Assembly: GCA_003427395.1 (NCBI GenBank)
Contig: BFEA01000275.1
Span: forward strand, 581,702 to 638,164
From: Chara braunii
Lineage: Eukaryota; Streptophyta; Charophyceae; Charales; Characeae
DNA length: 56,463 nt
Reading direction: 5' to 3'
The notes beneath the pieces are model-generated. The model saw only the letters and a list, made by a program, of their open reading frames with translations. It was not told the origin of the DNA and made no database searches. This document shows positions 1-10,457 of the stretch, one piece after another (the first letter of the stretch is position 1; each line of letters begins with the position of its first letter). The position numbers and the translations under genes are program-made.

Positions 1-54
<54 letters not shown>
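1..54. repeat. (GA)n microsatellite at the left window edge
   Basis: Uninterrupted GA dinucleotides start the window. The right edge (56394-56463) is also (GA)n, so the contig was probably broken at microsatellites at both ends. Confidence 0.97.
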
Positions 55-56
<2 letters not shown>

Positions 57-391
57 ACGTGGCAGCACATGCCCCGTGGCCACGCCACCAGGTGCGTTCT
101 CTAACCTCGCTTTGTCTCTCTCTCTCGGCCATTAGGGAACACACGCTCCACGTGGCCACGTGGCGTGAGCCGCCACGTCCGCTCCCTAAGACGTCTCTCT
201 CTCTCCCTCTGTGGGCTACCGGCAGCCGCCACGTGCGTTTCCTAAGACCTCTCTCTCTCTCTCTCGATGGGCTACGGGCATTTATGTACGAGCCTGGCTA
301 CATGTTTGCGTTAGGTTCGACTTGTTCGACTGAATCTAACGCCTACATGTGGCCAGATTCGCCTGAAAATGAATAGCTGGCATCGCCCCTG

Positions 392-426
<35 letters not shown>

Positions 427-965
427 CGTGTGGGCTACGTGCATTCTGGACGAACCTGGCCACATGTTTGCGTTAGATTCAGTTCGACTGAATCTAACCC
501 CTACATGTGGGCAGCGTTGGATTCAGTTCGACCGAAGCTACCACGCCTACATGTGGGCAGCTTTGCTTGACAATGAATGCCCCTGGCTGTGCGCGGGAAC
601 CCAAAACAATAAAAAACATGAAAATATGAAATGGCCGGTACCGGTTCCGGCCTGGGACATTGCTTTTGTTCCAGGCGGTACCCCTACCGGCCTCATGGTG
701 GGTCCCTGAGGCCAGAGGCCGACGGGTCCTGTGCTGACGAAGTCTGCGAAAAAAAGACGACATTTTTGCTGGGAAACTCGGTGGGCTGGGAAACTCTGCA
801 CAAGACGACATTTTTGCTGGTAAAGCTGCTGTGAAACATATAGTTCTGCAAGGGAAACTTGGACCCGAGGATATTTTTGCTGTCAACCTTTCGAAAAGCA
901 ACGTTGTTGCAATGAACCCATAATAGATAAATGGAAGAGGGCCACTGTTCCTTTGGAAAGGACCG
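55..965. other. Intergenic; CT tracts and short duplicated segments, no gene seen
   Basis: Pyrimidine tracts (115-125, 247-265, 398-420) interrupt the region. A segment around 292-355 recurs diverged at 450-512, sharing ACATGTTTGCGTTAG and CTACATGTGG. The motif GACGACATTTTTGCTGG occurs at about 754 and 803, with a weaker relative near 869. No open frame here resembles a known protein. Confidence 0.6.
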
Positions 966-1131
966 GGGGCCAAGTCCAACTAGGAGCATTGAGTTTCATC
1001 AAGGCCGGAATCTGGATGTGTTTGTGGCTATGTGCGTTGGAGGAAACTCTACGCTATTTCTACACATCTCCACAAACGCGTCCAGATTCAGGCGTTGGGG
1101 AAACTCAACGCTGCTAGTGGGACTTGGCCCC
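966..1131. mobile_element. Family A foldback miniature element (MITE), 166 bp
   Basis: The ends are inverted repeats: GGGGCCAAGTCC at the left and GGACTTGGCCCC at the right. Most of the element forms one long imperfect hairpin containing CTGGATGTGTTTGTGG and its complement. Copies of exactly the same length lie at 6543 and 20434. It has no coding capacity, so it would depend on a transposase supplied elsewhere. The superfamily is not determined because no clear target-site duplication is visible. Confidence 0.85.
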
Positions 1132-1275
1132 GGCAGGTATGGGAGTATTTAGAGAGACACTCTCAAGATAAAAGCAATGGTGTTGCTATGAACCCATTCC
1201 GGCTGAGGGAGAAGCTTGACCCCTCTGGAGTGATGGCAGATTGTGTTGTTTGGTCAATCGATCATATGGCGCTCT

Positions 1276-1471
1276 TGAACAGTAATCCCCTGCGAGCCAG
1301 GGCAATCAATGCTGGCAGGCAGACAATGGATGTGACACTCTGGATGTATAATGGGACGCTGGACCCGGTTTCCAGCAGGTGCGGCTCCCCGGCAATAGAC
1401 CGGAGCAATAAAAGGAAAAAAAAAAAAAAGGAAAAAAAAGAAAAAAAAGAAAAAAAAGAAAAAAAAGAGAA
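1276..1471 (+). mobile_element. SINE-like A-tailed retroposon copy
   Basis: It carries the family landmarks in order: ATCAATGCTGGCAGG, then GGGACGCTGGACCCGG and TTTCCAGCAGGTG (a small stem-loop), then a CTCCCC...AATAGA segment, then an A-rich tail from about 1417. Related copies are near 2.5, 5.1, 7.7, 8.5, 10.5, 15.1, 18.3, 21.7 and 35.6 kb on both strands. The 35.6-kb copy has a 15-bp target duplication, which supports retroposition. Confidence 0.75.
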
Positions 1472-2289
1472 CAGATGATATGTTGTGGTTTGCGACCGTG
1501 CTGCGGTCAGCCCGACGTCACGCTGGGCGGAGTGGTGGGGTCTGATATGAGTGGCCCCTCTGGAAACTTGGCCCCACAGCTGCGTGAGATGACATACTAC
1601 CAGCAGTCGTGCTATGCGGTTGTTGTGGAAATCGGTATCTCGGAAGATCATTAGCCCACAATATACATCTTCAAGCCATCTCAAGGGTGAGGTGTTGTCC
1701 ATGTTTTTTCTCTCTCTTTTTTTTTTTTGTCAATTTGTCTTTTATTGGTTTCTATTGTGAGTATATTACGATTCGAATGAAGGATAACTTCATTGCGTTT
1801 GACTTGCTTGTACCAAAATTGGTTCTCAACGACTTCTTCACGTTTTCAGTATTTCTGCCAAATTGGTAATATGCTTGTGATGGGGAAGTCTAGGAAGCCG
1901 CGAGGTTGTCTAGGTCAGACGAAGAAGCAGTACAACGATATGCGCGATCCCGGGGGTGCGGAGGGAGGTGATGGGTGTTTGCGCTGGGTGTCAGCTGCAC
2001 CTACATTGCACGAGGAAGCGCCGCTGGTTAAGAGTTTGGACCCATTGATCACTGCTATGTCCATGTCCGTGCCAAGAGAGCAGAAGAAGGCTATTTTTAG
2101 CACCAGCATCATGCTGTGTAACCATGGTGGCATGCAGGTGGGTAATACCTCTGTCTTTGGCCGCCTTGCTTGACCAGGTTGGGTGAGGAGGAGGTCAGGG
2201 TGAGGGCCTGGTGCCACGGGTATTTTGTTCGTGTTTAGAAAGTAGAAGCGTGCAGGTGACCAATGCCTATCTTGGCGTTCACTGCGGGA
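1472..2289. other. Intergenic, no supported gene
   Basis: Mixed-composition sequence with a T-rich tract near 1710-1730. Short open frames overlap on both strands and none resembles a known protein. Confidence 0.5.
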
Positions 2290-2400
2290 CTACCGTCTTC
2301 ACCCGAATAGAATGCCCGGTAATTATAGCCGTATCAGGGCTGAAAGTTGTGCCAAATACAGCTATAATGACCAGGCATTCTCTTCGGGTGAAGGCGGTAG
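2290..2400. mobile_element. Family B foldback MITE, 111 bp
   Basis: The left end is CTACCGTCTTCACCCGAATA. The right end is its near complement, TTCGGGTGAAGGCGGTAG. The arms continue inward through CCCGGTAATTATAGC and GCTATAATGACC, so the element folds almost end to end. A copy of exactly the same length lies at 2947. Confidence 0.88.
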
Positions 2401-2460
2401 GTGGCATGACGATGAGGTCAGGGTTAGGGTCAGGCTCCACCGGTGCCACGTTCATCCCCC

Positions 2461-2645
2461 TTTATTTTTTTGTTTTTTTTAATAGGGAAGTGCCCTTTTG
2501 CAAGCCCTCTATCCCGGTGATGGTGAGAGAACCACCAGAATTGAGGTCTTGGCTGACGGGCTGCTCCATCTATCGGGGGGCTGCTCCATCTATTGGTGGG
2601 GTGTGGCGCCTGCTGGAAACCAGGTCCAGCGCTGGACCCTTGGAG
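2461..2645 (-). mobile_element. SINE-like retroposon copy, reverse orientation
   Basis: The T-rich tract at 2463-2480 is the tail read on the other strand. It is followed by the family's 3' portion (GCAAGCCCTCTATCCCGGTG, GAGAACCACCAGAATT), a duplicated GGGCTGCTCCATCTAT segment and CTGGAAACCAGGTCCAGC. Confidence 0.72.
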
Positions 2646-2946
2646 ACATCGTCACGCTACAGTGTTTCCTCTTTCATACCATCCCAGGCTGTAGCCTTTG
2701 CATTACCTCTACCTATCCCAGAGCTCCATTTTTCCCATGGGGCCACAGGAACATGTTCCTTTGCGGTGTGACCCTTCCTATCCTAGAGCTCTCTGTTTTC
2801 CCACCGGCCCAGCCCAAATCTGCAGCCCATCCCTTAAGATTGGTCCCAGGGACAAGCGATGTATCATATTCTGTACAGCATCCTTTGTCTATGGCATTCT
2901 TCTCTTCTAATGTAAAACATGTTCCTGTGGCCCTGTGGACCGTTGA

Positions 2947-3057
2947 CTACCGTCTTCACCCGAATAGAACGCGCGGTCATTATAGCTGTATTTGGCACAA
3001 CTGTCAGGCCAGATACGGCGATAATTACCAGGTGTTCTAGTCGGGTGAAAACGGTAG
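2947..3057. mobile_element. Family B foldback MITE, 111 bp
   Basis: It starts CTACCGTCTTCACCCGAATA and ends GGGTGAAAACGGTAG, with arms containing GGTCATTATAGCTGTAT and ATACGGCGATAATTACC. It has the same length as the copy at 2290 and differs by substitutions only. Confidence 0.88.
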
Positions 3058-3315
3058 TAGCAGCAGGTAGTGGGCTATGAACATGGACAACAACTTAGTT
3101 GTTTTTGTATCTTCTTTGGCACAGGAGGCCTGACGTGTTTTGTGTCTATGCTCAGCTGCCCGAGCTGTGGTGAACTGGTTGCGCGAGGCTGGCTCAGTTA
3201 CGGATCTGACCTGTTGACTCCATCTGACGATGTGAGGTATGAGACCTGCTAGATAGCTTTGGGGCCTTGCTGCACTACTCTCCAAATGTGCAAAATGAGA
3301 ACGGATCCAGTCCAG

Positions 3316-3397
3316 TTGATGTAGCTCAGTGGTTAGAGCACTGGTTGGAAATTCGCATTGTGGTATAAGGTTGCGGGTTCAAAACCCCGCAGCCTTG
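3316..3397 (+). tRNA. tRNA-like sequence (pseudogene or SINE head)
   Basis: The D-arm/A-box TAGCTCAGTGGTTAGAGC and a perfect T-arm GCGGG-TTCAAAA-CCCGC (B box) are present. The acceptor ends do not pair and the anticodon stem is disrupted, so this is unlikely to be a functional tRNA. An internal Pol III promoter may still be readable. Confidence 0.6.
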
Positions 3398-3446
3398 CGC
3401 ATGGACACCGGCAGGGCGTTAGATTGACGCACGGCTGGATACACAT

Positions 3447-3502
3447 CCCCTTGGTCTGACGCATGGTACTATTACAGACACTGCCTGCGCACCACCCAAG
3501 GG
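3447..3502. repeat. Short repeat with inverted CCCTTGG ends (paired with 16733)
   Basis: CCCCTTGG, GACGCATGGTA, then GCAGACGCTGCC-like sequence and CCCAAGGG-type closure recur at 16733-16791. The two copies define a roughly 57-bp family with inverted ends. Confidence 0.6.
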
Positions 3503-3517
3503 TAGTCCACGGTGTTG

Positions 3518-3581
3518 TAGGTTGGTTGTGGGTTTCACAGGGTTTGCTTTAGGTTGGTTGTGGGTTTCACAGGGTTTGCTT
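3518..3581 (+). repeat. Tandem duplication, 32-bp unit
   Basis: GTAGGTTGGTTGTGGGTTTC followed by ACAGGGTTTGCTT occurs twice in direct succession with almost no change. Confidence 0.85.
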
Positions 3582-4569
3582 GGGGTGTTGGTCTCGCCGG
3601 GCGTTCTGATGTTCTCCCCAGCCAGTCTGGCATATCACACGATCATTCCATTTCCGGGAGTTGCTCATACGGTAGAGTCTTGGAGTACATCATTTACATG
3701 TTACAAGGTCACGGGTTCAAGCTTGGTTCGGTCCTTGGGGGGGGTCCTTGTCCAGCTGGTCCCGTTCTCTCCTCGATACATGATTCACAGAGTACGCATA
3801 CCTTTCGGGCATACGCACATAGCTTGCGAATTATATATCGCTTACAGGTTACATACACAAGTTTCCACACATGAAACTGTCTACACAGAGTCACAGAATA
3901 TATACACACACAAAAAAAAAAACAGGCTGGGGAGCTAGTCACTGGTGGGGTCTAGTGCCTGCAGTAGGTTCAGGTAGGTTGGATAGTAGGGTGCCATTGG
4001 GTGCAGTTCCTACTGACATTCGGATAGAACTGTCTGGTGGCTATATATATATGGGGCCTGTAGTTCATTGTCTGGGCCTGGCGTCCAAAGTTCCCGTTCG
4101 ACAAGGTTCGACCGATTCCGCTTCCACCAGCCAGAACTGTCACTGCTGTTCGGTCCAAGTTGCCTGCCCGTTGGTAGGGCAATGGTCCTGAGTGCTGGTC
4201 ACACTGAGGCAGAATAGTGGGATAGGGGGTGCGCTAGGAGTACTGACGTGAGGATGGGTTGGGAGGTGGTCTCATACTCCAGGACACCCAGGGCTCACAG
4301 TTCCAGGTGATCACTGTGCACACACTGACTGGCCTCTGCAACACCCTGGACATAAAAAAACCGGATCATCTGCTAGAACATGGAAAGATGCACTGCCATA
4401 TTCTTTGTCTTTTGTGGATGTGGCGAGTAAGTACTGGAGCGAGGCTCTTGGTCTTGCTCTCCCAAGGGCAAGTCCCACTAGCGGTGGTTTTGTTCCTGCT
4501 GATGGTACTGGGTGACAGTGCGGGATGTGGAGCAGCACATGAGTGACCGTAGGAGGAAGGAAAAAGAAA

Positions 4570-4573
<4 letters not shown>
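3582..4573. other. Intergenic; tRNA-like motif and a dispersed repeat
   Basis: Near 3668-3718 lies GGTAGAGTCTTGG with GGTCACGGGTTCAAGC, a weak A-box/B-box pair suggesting a degraded tRNA-derived retroposon. From about 4178 to 4240, GGTCCTGAGTGCTGGTCACA and neighbouring sequence recur in inverted orientation near 55650. No protein gene is supported. Confidence 0.5.

Positions 4574-4649
<76 letters not shown>
4574..4649. repeat. (GA)n microsatellite
   Basis: About 38 uninterrupted AG/GA units. Arg-Glu and Leu-Ser frames through it are artefacts of the repeat. Confidence 0.97.
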
Positions 4650-4651
<2 letters not shown>

Positions 4652-5128
4652 TCAGAATTTCAGGATCCGTAATGATGAGATGGACGAGGGCGAACTCTGG
4701 CGCGATTGGCGTTGGGTAGTGCTGGTTCACCTCCTTGAGGATGGAGACTGGAATTCTTGTGGGGCCAAAGAATTTCAGGGTGATGATGGTGCTCGGCCCC
4801 TGCTGAGATGAGGTCCTCTAGAGTTCTTTACAAGGACGGAGTTGGGAAGGACGGATGTGATTTGGATGGAGGAAGTTGGTGGTGGATGCGATTGGCGCCG
4901 AGTATCTCGGCGGGTACCGGCCACTGGCCGCTAACTCCACCTGGATCAGCCTGAGGTTCTTCCCTTCGATGATGGAGGCAGGTTTGTTCTGCTTGTCTTC
5001 TCTGCTTGTCTGTTTCAGGGCTTACAGGTTTTTTTTTTTTGGTTTTTTTTTTCTAAATTTGACTTATCCTCCTTCTGGGGGAATATTGCCGAAGTAATTT
5101 TTCAATAGTATCCATTTCACTACCATCA

Positions 5129-5285
5129 AAGGACGCTCCAGGGTAATCAATGCTGGCAGGGGAACGTCCTCTTAACTTTTCTCGAAAAAGATCCTTCTTG
5201 TTGAAGAGTAAATGTTCTTATGGTACGCTGGACCCAGTTTCCAGCACGCGCTGCTCCCCACGAATAGATTGGAGCATTTGTCCCC

Positions 5286-5315
<30 letters not shown>
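5129..5315 (+). mobile_element. SINE-like A-tailed retroposon copy
   Basis: It begins near GGGTAATCAATGCTGGCAGG and carries ACGCTGGACCCAGTTTCCAG, CTGCTCCCC and GAATAGATTGGAGC. It ends in a run of about 30 A (5284-5313). Confidence 0.78.
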
Positions 5316-5316
<1 letters not shown>

Positions 5317-5887
5317 ATGGACTGGAAAAGGGCCAATGGTAGCGGGTGGGCATCTGTCGGAGGGACCGTATTGCCACTGAAGGAAATGAGCTTACCACAG
5401 CGGCAAGAGCAGCTATTCAAAATGGGACTGGTGGTCCTGCTCTGTAGCCGGATGCGGGTCGCGTTGTACAGGCGAGGACCCCTCTACACCTGTGAGCAAA
5501 AATGTGGCAAAATGTTTGGCTAATGGAAGACAGGCTTATGGGCACCCTTGCCTCAAATTGCTTTGCGGAAAAACCCTGCCCTCCTATGCACCCTACGATC
5601 CCTCCACATCAGTGGTGAGCAAAGATGTCACACACAGAACGGAGGTCCCCAACCCCGGAACAAAACCTCTGCTAATGGGACTTGGCCCCTGGGAACCCAC
5701 CGAAACTGGGAACATGTAGGGGAAAACTTGGCCCTTGGAGACCTGTTGAAAACTGGAACATGTAGGGGAGAAACTTAGCATGTAGCACGGCGTCGTGCCG
5801 AGAAGGATCAGGCAGAAAACTTTGGGTCGCCCTCGAGCACTCTCAACTCTTGGATAAGAAACAGATTGCCCTGCGAGAGTTGTCATA
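5316..5887. other. Intergenic, no supported gene
   Basis: It holds short direct duplications such as GAACATGTAGGGGA(A/G)AAACTT (about 5709 and 5757) and TTGGCCC fragments. No open frame resembles a known protein. Confidence 0.5.
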
Positions 5888-6009
5888 GGGCCTCGCCACA
5901 CCACTCTTGAAATGTGAAAAAGACAAAAATGTGACGGGTGCATCTGGCCGTGTTCTAATGGGAAGTTCATTGTCATTTTGCACATTCCAAGAGTGGTGTG
6001 GCGATGCCC
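5888..6009. mobile_element. Family C foldback MITE, 122 bp
   Basis: The left arm is GGGCCTCGCCACACCACTCT and TGAAATGTGAAAAAGACAAA. The right arm is the near complement, through CATTTTGCACATTCCAAGAG and TGGTGTGGCGATGCCC. A copy of exactly the same length lies at 19979-20100 in the opposite orientation. Confidence 0.85.
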
Positions 6010-6303
6010 ATACTCTCGAAATGAGCGAAACTCTTGTCTTCGCGCCACTTTTACTCTTGAAGGTGGGACTCTTGATCTTCGAGAGCACTACCCGATAGCT
6101 AAACGCGTGGTTTGGTTTGTCCACCGGGGCTCGATCTGGACTTGAGGAAAAAGGAGGCACTTTTCTGAAGGACCCTCGACAAAAAGTGTGTTGCGGGCAC
6201 GGGACTCCAAAAAAAATGGCAAGTGTTGGCTGATAGGTCTGGGAAAATTCTTTCGAGGTCCTTTGCATCGTCCATCTTGTAGGTCTGGAAAAACCCTTTT
6301 GAA

Positions 6304-6386
6304 GTCCTTTGAGATGTTTTTATTTAAATTGGAACGATGCAGAGAAGATTTAGCATGGCCCCTGTGAAAGGCTGGCACATATAAAA
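6304..6386 (+). pseudogene. U6 snRNA pseudogene, degraded
   Basis: The conserved U6 core AATTGGAACGATGCAGAGAA and GATTTAGCATGGCCCCTG is clear. Changes are ACAGAGA to GCAGAGA and an extra T before AGC. The 3' half is recognisable but diverged (AAGGCTGGCACATATAAA for AAGGATGACACGCATAAA). It lacks the 8-nt insertion seen in the copies at 24.8 and 42.3 kb. Confidence 0.85.
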
Positions 6387-6542
6387 AGCCCTTTGTAGAG
6401 TATGCGAAGCAAGCATAAAAAGTCCTGTCTTGAGTAAGCGAAGCATAAAACCCCTTTCCAGAGTAAGTGAAGCGAGACTGGACTCTTTGAAGACTGAGAG
6501 TGAAGAGTTGCGAGGCTGCACTCTCGGAAAATTGAGAGTCCA

Positions 6543-6708
6543 GGGGCCAAGTCCCACTAGCAGCGTTGAGCTACCTGAACTCCTGAATCTTGACGCTTTT
6601 GTGGAGATGTGCAGAAATGGTGTTGAGTTTCCTGAACTGCACTTCTCCACAAACACGTCCAGATTCAGGCGTTGAGGTAGCTCAATGCTGCTAGTGGGAC
6701 TTGGCCCC
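6543..6708. mobile_element. Family A foldback MITE, 166 bp
   Basis: The ends GGGGCCAAGTCCCACTAGCA and TGCTAGTGGGACTTGGCCCC are perfect inverted repeats. Inner arms carry TCCTGAATCTTGACGC and GTCCAGATTCAGGCG. The length equals the copies at 966 and 20434. Confidence 0.92.
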
Positions 6709-6899
6709 AGAGAAGTGGAGTGCAGCTCTTTTTCTTTACCTTTTTCCATTTTCAACCGCAGGTGCAGCGGCCTGCTTTTACTTTTACTTTCCCCCCTCAA
6801 CATCCGTCATCACCCTTTGTCTTTTTTTCGTTTTCTTTTTTTTTCTTCCCCCAACACCCGTTGCTGGCTAATTATCCCACTGTCCGGTTAACGTGGAGG

Positions 6900-7012
6900 C
6901 TACCGTCTTCACCCGAATAGAACGCCCAGTCATTATAGCTGCATCTGGACGGAAAATGGCTTCAAAAATATGGCTATAGTGACCGGGTGTTATATTCGGG
7001 TGAAGACGGAAG
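6900..7012. mobile_element. Family B foldback MITE
   Basis: It starts CTACCGTCTTCACCCGAATA and ends TTCGGGTGAAGACGGAAG. The arms include CAGTCATTATAGCTGCAT and GCTATAGTGACCGGG. Confidence 0.88.
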
Positions 7013-7297
7013 GGCCTGCCAGTTCGGAGTTGGAAGGCTGCTAAGTCGTAAATATAATCTGTAGGTCCTCTACCACAATTTTTGGGGGCTCGCGACCGCC
7101 AGACCAAATTTGTTGGTGTGCAGTTCTTCTCCTTCTGGGCTAAAAGGAGGCTCAAAGGTAAGTGGTGGTTTAACACACAAGAAACCCAGCCCCTTCCTCT
7201 GGGGTCCTACAGTCTGGTCATTTATTACCGCCAAGCATGAACAATCAAGAACACAAGTGGTTGATAGACTGGAGCATTTGTTTTTTTTATTTATTTA

Positions 7298-7456
7298 TTT
7301 AAACAAGCACCCCCACTTTTCAGCCCCAGTTTAGTACCCTCCACCCTGAAAAGTGCATTTGGTGATCATGTAAGATNTTTAAACAAGCACCCCCACTTTT
7401 CAGCCCCAGTTTAGTACCCTCCACCCTGAAAAGTGCATTTGGTGATCATGTAAGAT
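7298..7456. repeat. Exact 79-bp duplication around a single N (assembly artefact)
   Basis: Positions 7298-7376 and 7378-7456 are identical and separated only by an N at 7377. This is the signature of an unmerged overlap at a closed gap, not a biological tandem repeat. Confidence 0.88.
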
Positions 7457-7479
7457 GTTTGTTTGTTTGTTTTTGTTTT

Positions 7480-7529
<50 letters not shown>

Positions 7530-7729
7530 CCAGTCAGACAGCTCTGACTATTTCAAATGATTTAGCACAGTTGGCAAGAAATGACTCAAGGTCTGAATGC
7601 AGTTCTGGATGCACCCGGCAGTTTCAACTTTTTCACAGAAGAGTTAGATGTAGATGTAGATGTATATAAGGCCATGTTGAGCATCGTCATTTGCTTTTCT
7701 TTGCTGTTGTTTTTTTTTTTTTTTGTTTG
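7457..7729. other. T-rich tract and unremarkable sequence
   Basis: A (TTTG)n then poly(T) tract (about 7457-7524) is followed by about 200 bp without recognisable features. Confidence 0.5.
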
Positions 7730-7830
7730 TTTGTTTGTTTTTTTTTAACACCAAGGCCCTTGAGCAAGGCCTCTATCCCAGTGGTGATAAGAGACCCACC
7801 GGGATCGAGGCTTTGTCAGCAGGCCACTCC
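7730..7830 (-). mobile_element. SINE-like retroposon, 3' part, reverse orientation
   Basis: After a T-rich tail complement it carries AAGGCCCTTGAGCAAGGCCT, CTATCCCAGTGGTGATAAGA and ACCCACCGGGATCGAGGC. It closely matches the 3' part of the copy at 35611. Confidence 0.78.
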
Positions 7831-8465
7831 ATAGGTGATCATGTAAGGATCACGTAAAACCCCTGAAAATTTAGGGCTCTGTTAACCTTCTGTTGAAAGT
7901 TAGAGAATGCAGAACAAAAGATAAAAGCACACAGGCAACGAGGTCTGCAACGCTCAAAAGCCTGCCAGATTCTGAACCCCCATCAGAAAGCCAGTTTGAC
8001 CGGACGGCTTACCAGTGGGTGCTATAGCCAGGAGACATACATTGGGACCCAGTAGATTCAGCAACCCTACCACCAAGACACCAGGTAGACTGTGGTGCGA
8101 GGGGGGGTGGGCGAGATCCCCCTTGCCTTGCATTGGTGTGGGCAAGTCATTTTCAGTACAGAGTTGGATTTTGAACCACCAGTACATCTGGAGAATTTGA
8201 ATAAGCCTGTCTGAAAAGCTAGGGACCTCGGGACCGGGCCGGCCTGGGGCGGGGAATTTTTCTGTTTTCGGTTCAGGTCTGGGCCTGGTGCCACCCCAAG
8301 GCATGGGACAATTTTTTTTTTCTACCGGCCGGCCGTTGGGATGCCCTGTCCCGAGCCTCAAAGGAGAGGCTCAATCGGATTCTCAACTTGGCTGGGCCCA
8401 TGTCCTGGCCATGTACTGGTGGTTGTACGTGGCCCCAGGCAACAGGGGACACTTTTTGGGCCCGC

Positions 8466-8562
8466 TCCTCAGCAGGTCCTGGTCCCCACCAATAGATGAA
8501 GCCACCGTGGGACAGCTTGAGGCGACTGCTCCTACCAGCATCTCAAGCTGTCCCATGTGGCC

Positions 8563-8598
<36 letters not shown>
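8466..8598 (+). mobile_element. Diverged SINE-like retroposon copy with poly(A)
   Basis: CAGCAGGTCCTGGTCCCCAC and CAATAGATGAAGCC match the family core. An inverted CAGCTTGAGG...CTCAAGCTGTCC follows, then a run of more than 20 A. Confidence 0.6.
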
Positions 8599-8600
<2 letters not shown>

Positions 8601-8800
8601 AGTATCTGATTGAAGCCCCTGCTGAAAGAGTCGGGGCACAGGTGCAATCGGCTCATACAAAAGAGGAGGCTCGGATGTCCAGCGTTTAAACCACCAGGCT
8701 TAGCCTAGTGTTTGACCAGGGGTGGTGTCGCTTTAGTGGGGCCGTTGATGAGATTCGTCGACAACTGACCACTGCAGCCCAGCTTGAAAAAATAGGTGGG

Positions 8801-9009
8801 TTAAACCACCAGTACTTGGCCCATACATCGGCGGCGGGCCGTTGCCGTTAACGCTACGCAAAGTTCGGGCTTCGGGGTACCGGACCTCAATGGCGGGAAA
8901 TGCCAGCCAAAAAAAAACAGAAACGGTACCCTGGCGCTTCGGCAAAACTTGGCACGCAGGGGGATTCCAGGCTGGGCAACGATAGCTGGGCCAAGTACTG
9001 GTGGTTTAA
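8801..9009. mobile_element. Family D terminal-inverted-repeat element
   Basis: The ends TTAAACCACCAGTACTTGGC and GCCAAGTACTGGTGGTTTAA are perfect inverted repeats. The interior has TTAACGCTACGCAAAG, shared with the copies at 15670 and 9385, and a palindromic GGTACCGG/GGTACC segment. Confidence 0.85.
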
Positions 9010-9232
9010 GTACTGGTAGTCTAAACAACCAGTACCTCGCCCGGCCGTTTTTGCCCTACGCGGCCATCCGCGGGCCATGAAGTTTTGCGGGTTGGCCCAT
9101 CGGGGCAAAGTGGCTGGGGGTCGCCAGCCAGAAGGAGGCCTGCGCCGGTTCACCGGTTCATTTTCCTTTGGCGCACAGGTCGTGTTTCCAGGCTTGGCAA
9201 GGGAAGTGTCGAAGGTACTGATGGCTTAAAAT
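9010..9232. mobile_element. Second family D-like element, abutting the first
   Basis: A diverged TCTAAACAACCAGTACCTCG end follows directly after the previous element. The other end is AAGGTACTGATGGCTTAAAA. The interior is GC-rich. The head-to-tail arrangement suggests insertion next to or into the first copy. Confidence 0.55.
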
Positions 9233-9384
9233 ATCTATAAGGAGAGTAGTCTGTGTGACTGGAACGGGAAGGCGCCTAGCGGTTGGGACCCAGCTGTCAA
9301 CATTTTTCTTCATCCTCGTTTTTTTTTTTTTTTTTTTTGAAAACGCCAGTGTGCTCAGCAGAATAGAGTTGTTCACGAATGCAG

Positions 9385-9550
9385 CCTTTCAACCACAAGC
9401 AATTCCGAAAGTCGTTCCCGTTAGGAAGCCCACATTTGTTTAAGGAACGTATGGGCCACTACAGGAGCGCCCGAATTCATCCAACTAGAAATGTTTCTAC
9501 TATATATTTTTTTTCCTGCGGGCGATAGCTGGGCCAAATACTGGTGGGAA
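9385..9550. mobile_element. Diverged family D element
   Basis: It shares CCGAAAGTCGT(T/G)CCCGTTA, CGGGCCACTACAGGAGCGCC-type sequence, ATCCAACTAGAAA and ATAGCTGGGCCAA with the copy at 15670. The left terminal repeat is degraded (CAACCACAAGCA). Confidence 0.7.
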
Positions 9551-9880
9551 GGCACGCAAGTGGCATTCAGGTCTTGGGGTTCAATCTTCAATCCCCATTA
9601 GCCTCATGTTACCTTTGTGGGCAAGCTTGCCGCCCGCCACCTAGAGATATGCCGTTGGTCCCCCGGAGTGGCATTGACCAGAGACTGCTGATGTTCATAG
9701 GGGGAGGGGACCACCACCTGAGGGGAGGCACAGTGACTGGCCCATCGAAAAAGCTCGGTCCTGATGCTACCCGCTGACCCTTGGCCGGTATCGCCCACCT
9801 GCGGTAGCAGGTATCGCACCTGCTGGTGGGTGCAGCTCCCGCTTGTTCCCTCGTTGGAGGCTTGAGCATGGATGTGGCTG

Positions 9881-9952
9881 CTATGGGCTTCCCCGTAATA
9901 CAGTTATAATGGCCGTACTTTGTACTTTGTATTCGGGGGAAGAAGGTAGGTT
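9881..9952. mobile_element. Degraded family B MITE remnant
   Basis: CTTCCCCGTAATACAGTTAT and AATGGCCGTACTTTGTACTT, ending TTCGGGGGAAGAAGGTAGG, correspond to a shortened family B hairpin. Confidence 0.5.
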
Positions 9953-10013
9953 CAGGGATGACTTTTTTTTTGGATTCAGGGATGACTTTTTTTTTGATGA
10001 GGTGTGTGTGTTT

Positions 10014-10200
10014 TACCACAAGTACACGGTCCCAGCCTTGCAGTTCGAAACTTGTCGCCACGAGAAAACAAACGAGAGGCGGAAACGTCAAACGCTGGGC
10101 CCGCCGTTGATGAATTCGATCGGCGGCCCCCGTTTTCGTTTTCGTTTCGCGCCTCCAGAATTTGAGGTGTCAGACCTGCCGCCCAGGTGGCAAGACTGTA
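10014..10200. mobile_element. Family D-related element fragment
   Basis: ACAAGTACACGGTCCCAGCC and TTGCAGTTCGAAACTTGTCG resemble the left part of the element at 42486 (GCAAGTACACGGCCCCAGCC). The interior is GC-rich with GCGCCTCCAGAATTTGAGG. Confidence 0.5.
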
Positions 10201-10457
10201 TTTGTTTGCATAGCATACTGCCCCTACGTTAGGGGTCATGTCCTCTTCAGGTATCATGTCTAGGGGTGGGGTTATCGATCCCGTAACTTGCACCAGTTCA
10301 CCCCAGGCCCCCCCCCAAAGTTAGTTATCAGTTATAGGTTGTGTTTATCATGATGGTATTATCTCTACACCCCCTGGGATTACCATTGTTTGATTCATTT
10401 GTCGCAGACTTCCACGGTGGCATTCGAGGGGGGTCTCAGTTTCTACTACATGGCTGG

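Noticed and set aside
4311-4811. Open frames of Arg-Glu or Leu-Ser repeats across (GA)n/(CT)n arrays, here and at 16.3, 28.7, 32.8, 43.8 and 44.4 kb
   Set aside because: Dinucleotide arrays are open in several frames on both strands. There is no gene evidence on either side.
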